The notes beneath the pieces are model-generated. The model ran no database searches and was not told where the DNA came from. It was given only the letters and a program-made list of their open reading frames with translations. Positions 35,398-41,821 of a stretch of 64,000 bases of DNA are shown in pieces; positions within the stretch are counted from its first letter, which is position 1; every line of letters begins with the position of its first letter. A program made the position numbers and the translations under genes. The stretch comes from Pseudanabaena sp. lw0831. Its GTDB lineage: Bacteria > Cyanobacteriota > Cyanobacteriia > Pseudanabaenales > Pseudanabaenaceae. The stretch spans positions 23,948 through 87,947 of the forward strand of contig NZ_BBJB01000118.1 in NCBI RefSeq assembly GCF_016584665.1, given 5' to 3'.

Positions 35398-35503
35398 AAT
35401 ACCAATCCTCGAAAGTGTAGTTACGCTTTCAAGAATTAAAAATCAACCCCAGTGAGGTTTTTGGATTCTAAAAATGGCAACATCATTTTTAGAATTGGTA
35501 TAA
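35398..35503 (+). repeat. Family C triple-hairpin element, copy 4
   Basis: Ends AATACCAATCCTCGAAAGTG and AGAATTGGTATA are inverted relative to each other. The three internal hairpins are all recognisable, the last being CTAAAAATGGCAAC with ATCATTTTTAG. This copy shows best that the whole unit has terminal inverted repeats. Confidence 0.75.
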
Positions 35504-35552
35504 ATGATACTTTATATATTGTTTTGTTTTTGGTTAAAGAGGATATATAAGA

Positions 35553-36215
35553 TTGGCTGACCGTGCTCTTGTTGAAGTCTTTCGCGAAATGAATGGGGGA
35601 ATGTTCCCACCCATGACAGAAACGTTTGAACGCGGTAAGACGATTTTTTTTCCTGGGGATCCTGCGGAGCGTTTTTACTTTTTAGTTAAAGGCGCGGTAA
35701 AACTTTCTAGAGTTTACGAAGCAGGTGAAGAAATTACTGTCGCCCTATTACGCGAAAATAGTGTGTTTGGTGTTTTGTCTTTGATTACAGGTAATCGCTC
35801 CGATCGCTTTTATCACGCAGTCGCATTTACGCCTGTTGAGCTGCTTTCTGTACCGATTGATCAGGTTGAAAAGGCACTGAAGGAAGATCCTGAATTACCG
35901 ATGGTGTTATTGCGTGGATTGTCATCGCGGATTTTGCAAACAGAGATGATGATTGAGACGCTAGCCCATCGCGACATGGGATCAAGACTAGTCAGCTTTT
36001 TGCTAATTCTTTGTCGTGATTTTGGTTCGCCTTCGACTGATGGCGTAACGATTGATTTGAAGTTATCCCATCAGGCGATCGCAGAAGCGATCGGCTCCAC
36101 GCGAGTAACGGTAACTCGATTGCTTGGCGATTTGCGGAAGCAAAAGATGATCGCGATTTCAAAAAAACGGATTACAGTACATAACCCAATTGAGTTAGGG
36201 CAGCAATTTGCTTAA
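35553..36215 (+). CDS. ntcA: Global nitrogen regulator NtcA
   Basis: CRP/FNR-family activator that senses 2-oxoglutarate and controls nitrogen assimilation. 220 residues. The effector domain has [48 protein letters not shown], the dimer helix has [27 protein letters not shown], and the helix-turn-helix (about 170-200) has [25 protein letters not shown]. All are near identical to known NtcA. The start is TTG at 35553 after AAAGAGGAT; no ATG fits the conserved N-terminus. Confidence 0.97.
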   Translation: MADRALVEVFREMNGGMFPPMTETFERGKTIFFPGDPAERFYFLVKGAVKLSRVYEAGEEITVALLRENSVFGVLSLITGNRSDRFYHAVAFTPVELLSVPIDQVEKALKEDPELPMVLLRGLSSRILQTEMMIETLAHRDMGSRLVSFLLILCRDFGSPSTDGVTIDLKLSHQAIAEAIGSTRVTVTRLLGDLRKQKMIAISKKRITVHNPIELGQQFA

Positions 36216-36258
36216 AGAAAGTAGATGCGTTGCTTGGCAACGCATCTACTTTCTTTAA
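36212..36258. terminator. ntcA terminator palindrome
   Basis: Perfect 22-bp arms TTAAAGAAAGTAGATGCGTT..., loop TTG. The arm includes the ntcA stop codon. Confidence 0.8.
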
Positions 36259-36360
36259 GTAACTCAGCATAATTAAAAAACTAGGGTCAAAATCTGTAAC
36301 GCTCGCTTAGCGAGTGGTACAGATTTTAGGGTTTTATATTTAATTTTGCTTAGCTACTTA
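36257..36360. repeat. Family B element
   Basis: Ends AAGTAACTCAGCATAATTAA and TTTAATTTTGCTTAGCTACT, inverted with mismatches, 104 bp. The central hairpin AATCTGTAACGCTCGC has an imperfect partner. It directly abuts the ntcA terminator. Confidence 0.7.
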
Positions 36361-36412
36361 GTAGATGCGTTAAGCTGTTTATAGAAAACCATATAAAGAA
36401 AACTATCTAAAA

Positions 36413-36766
36413 ATGTACGAAACTTTAAAAATAGTCTGGTCTATTGTTGCTATTTGCTTAGTGGTCTTAATTCTATTACATAGTCCTAAAAGTGATGGCT
36501 TGGGAGGCTTTAGTGGTCAAGCTCAATTGTTCTCAAGTACCAAAAGTGCAGAAACCGCACTGAATCGAGTCACTTGGTTCTTAACCGCAGCTTTTTTGGG
36601 CTTAACAGTGATGCTTAGTGGTGGTTGGCTTACTAAGGCAACGGTAACGGCTCCGATTCCAGCGCAAGTTTCTCCTGCAACTCAGACTGTACCCAATGCA
36701 CAACCGATTCCCTTAAATTTACCAGCACCAGCACCAGCGACAACTCCAGAAAAACCTCAGCAATAA
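36413..36766 (+). CDS. secG: Preprotein translocase subunit SecG
   Basis: 117 residues. Two transmembrane helices (about 8-23 and 56-74) flank the conserved loop SPKSDGLGGFSGQAQLFSSTKSAETALNRVTWFL, which is diagnostic for SecG. A Pro/Ala-rich C-terminal tail (about 80-117) is typical of cyanobacteria. It forms part of the SecYEG channel. The ATG is at 36413. Confidence 0.95.
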   Translation: MYETLKIVWSIVAICLVVLILLHSPKSDGLGGFSGQAQLFSSTKSAETALNRVTWFLTAAFLGLTVMLSGGWLTKATVTAPIPAQVSPATQTVPNAQPIPLNLPAPAPATTPEKPQQ

Positions 36767-36767
36767 C

Positions 36768-36905
36768 ATGACGGCTATTCTGCCTAAATCTAGCGATCGC
36801 GCAAGTAATCATATATTGCTGCCATCGATCAGGTGGGAGACATATCGTGTGATCGCCGATGATTTAGAAGCTCAAAGAAAATGCTTTGATTCGGCAAGTA
36901 CGTGA
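36768..36905 (+). pseudogene. Uma2/DUF820 N-terminal fragment
   Basis: A 45-codon frame begins one base after the secG stop: MTAILPKSSDRASNHILLPSIRWETYRVIADDLEAQ. SIRWETYRVIADDLEA matches the N-terminal signature of Uma2 family nucleases (S-WETY-LL-DLE). It stops at TGA and nothing of the catalytic domain follows, so this is a degraded remnant. Confidence 0.6.
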
Positions 36906-36915
36906 ATGGGCGATA

Positions 36916-37524
36916 TCAACTCACGTTTAAAAATATACCGACCGGAGAGTTAAGCAGAGCCTGATCAACTTGAAAGAATAGCTCTTCGGTATTGTCTGAG
37001 TTAACTATTACTACATCAGCTAATTCAATTTTTTCAGATTGAGACATTTGACTTGAGATTCTCTGTAATGCTTCGGATTCTGAAAGATGATTGCGGTTAA
37101 TTAGTCTTTGCAACTGTTGTTGGGGATCGCAAGCGATCGCCCAAGTCTCAGTCACTAGATCCTCCATTTTCGCCTCAAACAGCAATGGGATCACCATTAC
37201 CACTGTTGATGGCTCTAAGTGTTTTGCTTCAGAAATCAAGCATTCTTGGACATAGGGATGGATTAGCCCTTCCAGCCATTGACGCTCGATTTCGCTCTCA
37301 AATACGATCGCGCCCAACTTGCGGCGATCGAGGTTGCCTTGATCGTCAAATATTAATTTGCCATAGCGATCGCGGAGTTTTGCAAGGCGATCGTCTGTTA
37401 AAGCTTGTCTAGCATATAAATCAGCATCAAGAATTGGCAGTCCATAGGTCTGATGCAAATAATCAGAGACAGTGGTTTTACCTGTGGCAATGCCTCCTGT
37501 GATGCCGATGATGCGCTGAGTCAT
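36916..37524 (-). CDS. coaE: Dephospho-CoA kinase
   Basis: Last step of coenzyme A synthesis, phosphorylating the 3'-hydroxyl of dephospho-CoA. 202 residues from the ATG at 37524 (MTQRIIGITGGIATGKTTVSDYL, P-loop at 10-17). LDADLYARQAL is the substrate segment, and VMVIPLLFEAKMEDLVTETWAI and QQLQRLINRNHLSESEALQRI (lid) follow. A longer frame to 37566 would run through the upstream hairpin and is rejected. Divergent from the SemiSWEET gene. Confidence 0.94.
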   Translation of the reverse strand: MTQRIIGITGGIATGKTTVSDYLHQTYGLPILDADLYARQALTDDRLAKLRDRYGKLIFDDQGNLDRRKLGAIVFESEIERQWLEGLIHPYVQECLISEAKHLEPSTVVMVIPLLFEAKMEDLVTETWAIACDPQQQLQRLINRNHLSESEALQRISSQMSQSEKIELADVVIVNSDNTEELFFQVDQALLNSPVGIFLNVS

Positions 37525-37537
37525 GTGTTTTAATTCT

Positions 37538-37574
37538 AATTTGGGATGTCCTGTGGAGCAGGACATCCCAAATT
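37538..37574. repeat. Hairpin between coaE and SemiSWEET starts
   Basis: Perfect 15-bp arms AATTTGGGATGTCCT, loop GTGGAGC. It lies upstream of both divergent genes, so it is not an obvious terminator for either. Confidence 0.65.
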
Positions 37575-37592
37575 ATCCTATTTATTGAACTC

Positions 37593-37847
37593 ATGGATTT
37601 CACCAATATTCTTGGATTTACGGCTGCATCTCTGACAACTATTGCTTTTTTGCCCCAAGTAATTAAGGTTTGGCGATCGCGATCGACTAAGGATATCTCT
37701 CTACCGATGTTGGTTACTTTTATTGCAGGGATCACGCTCTGGCTAATTTATGGCTTATTGGTTAATGCCGCGCCGATCTACCTTGCTAATGGGCTTACCT
37801 TGATTTTAAACCTACTGATTTTACGCTTTAAACTTAAATATGGATAA
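37593..37847 (+). CDS. SemiSWEET-family sugar transporter
   Basis: 84 residues with three transmembrane helices. The PQ motif is FLPQVIKVWRSRSTKDIS, and LWLIYGLLVNAAPIYLANGLTLILNLLIL completes the triple-helix bundle. SemiSWEETs dimerise to carry sugars across the inner membrane. The substrate is unknown. It is followed by a short palindrome and the NnrU gene in the same direction. Confidence 0.9.
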   Translation: MDFTNILGFTAASLTTIAFLPQVIKVWRSRSTKDISLPMLVTFIAGITLWLIYGLLVNAAPIYLANGLTLILNLLILRFKLKYG

Positions 37848-37849
37848 AC

Positions 37850-37882
37850 TAGTGAGGGCGGTGCTTTGCACCACCCTCACTA
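37850..37882. repeat. Family A palindrome
   Basis: Perfect 15-bp arms TAGTGAGGGCGGTGC (one mismatch), loop TTT, between the SemiSWEET stop and the NnrU start. A longer NnrU frame from 37840 would translate it and is discounted. Confidence 0.75.
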
Positions 37883-37899
37883 AAGTTAATAGTTTTAAT

Positions 37900-38625
37900 A
37901 TGACCTCTCTTAGCGACTTCTTCTCGACTTATTTCAGCCATTTTGTAATGCTGGGTCTAATTTTGACCTTTGCGATCGCCCATAGTGGGCTTGCTGAATT
38001 ACGGATGTGGGCTGAGGAGCGGATTGGAGCAAGGCTATATCGGGTAATTTTTGCACTAGTTAGCATTCCCCTTGCCGTAGTACTACTTATTTATTTCTTC
38101 AACCATCGTTATGACGGGGCGCAGTTGTGGAATGTGCAAGGAGTTACGGGCATAAGGGAGTTTGTCTTGATTCTTTCAGCAATTTCCTTTCTTTTTCTCT
38201 ATCCTGCTACGTTTAACTTGAATGAAGTTGCCGCGATCAAAAAACCAGAGGTACATTTATTTGAAACGGGAATCATTCGTATTTGTCGCCATCCACAGAT
38301 GATTGGTCAATGCCTTTGGGGCATAGCTCATGCTCTTTGGTTAGGAACCTCTTTTACATTGGTAACAGCGATCGCTTTGGTTGTTTATCATTTATTCGCT
38401 GTATGGCATGGCGATCAGCGTTTGTTTAAGCGATATGGAGATGCCTTTTTGGCTGTGAAGGAGCGTACTTCAGTATTGCCATTTCTTGCGATCGCCCAAG
38501 GTCGTCAGCAATTAGTTTTAAAAGAATTTGTCCGCCCTGCTTATATCGGTGTTGCCATCACAATTGTTTTATTTAGATGGCTACATCCGATCGCAATTAC
38601 TGCTTCTGCAAATGTAAATTGGTAA
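37900..38625 (+). CDS. NnrU family protein (zeta-carotene isomerase-like)
   Basis: 241 residues from the ATG at 37900, with 6-7 transmembrane helices. NnrU-family signatures: LTFAIAHSGLAELRMWAEERIGARLYRVIFALVSIP and GIIRICRHPQMIGQCLWGIAHALWLG, with heme-ligand-type His residues. The group includes plant 15-cis-zeta-carotene isomerase (Z-ISO), so a role in carotenoid isomerisation is plausible. Ends at a bidirectional terminator against sasA. Confidence 0.85.
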   Translation: MTSLSDFFSTYFSHFVMLGLILTFAIAHSGLAELRMWAEERIGARLYRVIFALVSIPLAVVLLIYFFNHRYDGAQLWNVQGVTGIREFVLILSAISFLFLYPATFNLNEVAAIKKPEVHLFETGIIRICRHPQMIGQCLWGIAHALWLGTSFTLVTAIALVVYHLFAVWHGDQRLFKRYGDAFLAVKERTSVLPFLAIAQGRQQLVLKEFVRPAYIGVAITIVLFRWLHPIAITASANVNW

Positions 38626-38630
38626 AATAC

Positions 38631-38671
38631 TAAACAAAAAAGAGGGCGTAGAACCCCCTCTTTTTTGTTTA
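38631..38671. terminator. Bidirectional terminator NnrU/sasA
   Basis: TAAACAAAAAAGAGGG with its exact inverse and loop CGTAGAACC. The right end is the sasA stop codon (38669-38671). Confidence 0.85.
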
Positions 38672-39781
38672 ATAAACGGGCAGCGTAAATCGAAAACAAC
38701 TGCCTTTTTTGCCGATCGCGTCATCGACCCAGATATGACCATAGTGAGCGGTGATAATGCGGCGACAGAGTGATAAGCCAATACCATAGCCATCTGCCTC
38801 GTCGTCGCGCTCTAGCCGATAGCGCTCCTCAAATACGCGATCGCGCATTTCTGCAGGAATCCCAGGTCCGTTGTCAGTAATGCTAACTTCAATCTTTTGG
38901 GCAGTGCGATGCATGACTGTTAGCTCGATTTTGCCGCCTTCGGGCGTGTATTTAGTAGCGTTGCCTAAGAGATTGATTAAAACTTGACGAATTTTTTCTT
39001 GATCGACATACACGGGTGGTAAATCGTTAGGAATATCCTTGACTAATTTTTGGTGCTTCCCCTCCAGACATTTGTGAAAGTAAAAATCGCTGATGACACT
39101 ATGACAAAGTTGATCGAGTTGAATTTTTTGGCGTTGAGTACGAAATTTGGCATTAGCCCCCCGTCCTGCTTCGAGAATGTCGGTAATCATGCTATCGGCA
39201 TCACGCGCTTTGTTACGAGCATGTTTGAGCAGACGAGACACCATTTGTGGATCGATTTTGTCGCCGCTTTTTTCGATGGTGTCGATCGCTAATAAAATTG
39301 CGGTTAAAGGATTTCGCAGATCATGGGCGAGCATTCCTAACACGCGATCCTTAAAACGAATTTGCTCCTCAATCTCAGATTTTTCTTGTGACAGCCTAAA
39401 CACATCATCAGCAAGACGTGCAACTTCATTCATATAGTCAATATTTTGAGCAAGTTCGGGTGGATGGTTAGTAGTTTTGTCTAATACTTGCTGTTTCCAA
39501 GTATCTAAACTGTTTTCTAGCTGTTTGAGTATGTTTTTCCCCGCGATCGTTTGTCTTGGTAAAGGTGATAATTTGAGCAAGGCTGGCGACATGACCACTT
39601 TAAATAGTTCGGCAAGTTGTGGCTGACTGGCGACATTAATAATTTGCAATTCGGATCGACAATCACTTTCACGTTGCAAAAAATCCTCCACATCCTTGAC
39701 TAAATCTTTTGCCTTGGGGCGATCGTCAATAAATAGTAAGAGTTGTAGGGTTGATTCAGGTAATGTTGGAATAGTCCTCAT
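38669..39781 (-). CDS. sasA: Adaptive-response sensory histidine kinase SasA
   Basis: Circadian output kinase that interacts with KaiC and phosphorylates RpaA. 370 residues. The N-terminal about 95 residues form the KaiB-like thioredoxin-fold sensor (LQLLLFIDDRPKAKDLVKDVEDFL). A coiled segment follows, then the H-box MLAHDLRNPLTAILLA (H153). The HATPase has N-box LINLLGNATKYTPEGG, ITDNGPGIPAEMRDRVFEERYR and GYGIGLSLCRRI. No kai or rpaA gene lies next to it. Divergent from recJ. Confidence 0.94.
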   Translation of the reverse strand: MRTIPTLPESTLQLLLFIDDRPKAKDLVKDVEDFLQRESDCRSELQIINVASQPQLAELFKVVMSPALLKLSPLPRQTIAGKNILKQLENSLDTWKQQVLDKTTNHPPELAQNIDYMNEVARLADDVFRLSQEKSEIEEQIRFKDRVLGMLAHDLRNPLTAILLAIDTIEKSGDKIDPQMVSRLLKHARNKARDADSMITDILEAGRGANAKFRTQRQKIQLDQLCHSVISDFYFHKCLEGKHQKLVKDIPNDLPPVYVDQEKIRQVLINLLGNATKYTPEGGKIELTVMHRTAQKIEVSITDNGPGIPAEMRDRVFEERYRLERDDEADGYGIGLSLCRRIITAHYGHIWVDDAIGKKGSCFRFTLPVY

Positions 39782-39841
39782 TAGTTTTCGGACTCGTAAC
39801 GGATTTTTTAAGACATTCTTAATAATTATATTATTGTTTTC

Positions 39842-41008
39842 ATGCTTTTACCTCAACAGCGATGGCAGATTTTCTCTCCACAGTCAGATTTGTCACAAGA
39901 GATCGCTGATTCTACGGGACTTTCTCCCATAATTGCGCAGGTTTTGCTAAATCGCGGTATTAATACCCCTGAAGCTGCCAAAGTTTTTCTCGATCCCGAA
40001 CTAGAAGATTTGCCCGATCCTAAACAAGAATTTCCTGACTTAATTAAGAGTATTGACCGTATTGAACTAGCCATAAAAAATGGCGATCGCATCACGATCT
40101 GCGGTGACTATGATGTTGACGGCATGACTAGTACCGCTTTGTTGATTCGCACTTTGCGATTATTAGGCGCAATTGTCGAATATGAAATTCCTAGTCGGAT
40201 GACGGAGGGCTATGGGATCAATCAGCGCATTGTGCAGGATTGTCACGATCGCGATGTGAAATTAATCATTACGGTAGACAATGGCATTACCGCTTATGAG
40301 GCAATCTCTCTTGCCGAATCATTAAATATTTCTGTAATTGTTACCGATCACCACGAAGTCCCCGAAGACTCTAGCAAAATTCCACCCGCAACGGCGATTC
40401 TCAATCCTAAATATCGCGTCGATCCTAATTCGCCTTACGCAGCGATCGCTGGAGTTGGTGTTGCCTATGTTTTAGCTTTGGAATTAAGCGATCGCTTTGG
40501 CAAACGTGCTGAATTAGAAAGTCCTTTATTAGAATTATTCACCCTTGGCACGATCGCCGATCTCGCCTCATTAACTGGTATCAATCGCCGATTGGTGAAA
40601 AAGGGTTTGCGTTTACTTTCTCAATCTAAGGTAATTGGCATTATTGCGCTGATTAACGAGACGGGTATTGCTAAAGATAAACAAACTGGGTTGAAACCTG
40701 AAGCGATCGGTTTTGGGCTTGGTCCTCGCATTAATGCGATCGGGCGAATTGGCAATCCGCAAGTAATTATTGACCTGTTAACTTGTGAAGAAATGGGGCA
40801 AGCGATCGCTTTAGCTCAAGAATGCGAGGCAACTAACCGTAAGCGCCAAGATCTTTGTAAAGAGATCGAACAAGAAGCGATCGCCTATATGTCAAAGCTC
40901 AAATCAGAGGGTTTTGATATTACCCAAGAGCGAGTTTTAGTAATAGTTGATCGGGAGGTGCAGGATACTCTCTATCCCTCTTCCAAGGGAAATAGAGAGA
41001 TGTCGTAG
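39842..41008 (+). pseudogene. recJ: RecJ exonuclease, 5' half (disrupted gene)
   Basis: N-terminal DHH half of the single-strand 5'-3' exonuclease RecJ. ICGDYDVDGMTSTALLIRTL (motif I), ITVDNGITAYEAI, VTDHHEVPED (the DHH motif) and GLGPRINAIGRIG are intact. Native sequence runs to VLVIVDRE (residue 372), where GWHHGVIGI should follow. Instead 16 unrelated codons lead to a stop. The DHHA1 and OB parts resume at 42671 in another frame-maintained ORF. The half protein of 388 residues retains the metal site but lacks the DNA-binding domains. Confidence 0.88.
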
Positions 41009-41093
41009 CCATTTCTTTATTTGAAACCCCTTACTGGGTTTAGTTTTCAATTCACAAACATTGTAGTCACACTTTTGTGAATTGGTATTATAA
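41003..41093 (-). repeat. Family C element, copy 5 (truncated, inverted)
   Basis: Read on the minus strand it begins ATAATACCAATTCACAAAAG and has AAACCCAGTAAGGGGTTT. It breaks off halfway through the third hairpin (AAGAAATGGCTACGA). Lies inside the recJ insertion. Confidence 0.6.
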
Positions 41094-41116
41094 AGTTTAA
41101 GTTAGGTAAAGTCATT

Positions 41117-41761
41117 ATGAACACATTACTCAAACCAGCCTCAAACCAACTAAACACATGGATTAGCGCCCCTTGGACAGAATTTGTGGCGATCGCCGAT
41201 GCGCCAGATAGCGACAAACGCAAAAGCTACTATTACAAACAACAGATGAGATTTGAGGATATGTCCACAGGTTCCGATCATGCCAACGATCACGCATTAA
41301 TTCTATTTGCCCTCTCCTTTTATGCCGCCACAAAGCAAATTCCCATGACTGCCAAAGATGGCTGTTCCTATCGCCAAAGCGGAAAAACTGAATTTCAGCC
41401 CGATGTCTCCTATTACATCGGTGACAATGCCGATGCGATCGCTTGGGGAACGCGCATCATTGACCTCGATCAATATCCCTTACCCGATCTCGTCATCGAA
41501 ATATCTGACACCACCTTCAACGATGACCTCGGCACAAAACGCCTGCAATACGAAGAACTAGGCATCAAAGAATACTGGATCGTCAATGTCCAAACCATGA
41601 AAATTTACGCCTTTGCGATCGCCCCAGATGGCAGCAGCCATCATATTCGCCAATCCTTGGTGCTATCTGGATTAAAACTAGAAATTTTAGAACAAGCGAT
41701 CGAACGCAGTCGCCAAGAAAATCAATCAACCGTCACCGCATGGCTAATGAAGCAATTCTGA
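41117..41761 (+). CDS. Uma2 family (DUF820) nuclease-like protein
   Basis: 214 residues. PD-(D/E)XK-type core: FQPDVSYYIGDN, then LPDLVIEISDTTFNDDLGTKRLQYEELGIKEYWIVN, the standard Uma2 signature. Uma2 proteins are abundant in cyanobacteria, often in tens of copies, and their role is unsettled. It lies wholly inside the sequence inserted in recJ, 60 bp upstream of the HsdR-RecJ fusion and in the same direction. The ATG at 41117 follows AAGTTAGGT. Confidence 0.85.
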   Translation: MNTLLKPASNQLNTWISAPWTEFVAIADAPDSDKRKSYYYKQQMRFEDMSTGSDHANDHALILFALSFYAATKQIPMTAKDGCSYRQSGKTEFQPDVSYYIGDNADAIAWGTRIIDLDQYPLPDLVIEISDTTFNDDLGTKRLQYEELGIKEYWIVNVQTMKIYAFAIAPDGSSHHIRQSLVLSGLKLEILEQAIERSRQENQSTVTAWLMKQF

Positions 41762-41821
41762 TGAGTGCTAAAGATTGGGAAGTTTGCCAGTTTGGAAGGA
41801 AGCAACTTAAGGTAGGAGCAA

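Larger units (their letters stand above)
34868..35552 (+). promoter_or_regulatory. Long ntcA upstream region with repeats
   Basis: 685 bases without a gene. It contains a candidate NtcA site (34945-34958), a degenerate family D element (35183-35310) and a family C element (35398-35503). AT-rich direct leader sequence follows to the ntcA start. Confidence 0.6.

Noticed and set aside
35178..35405. 75-codon minus-strand frame upstream of ntcA
   Set aside because: It covers the degenerate family D-like element and lacks any recognisable family feature.
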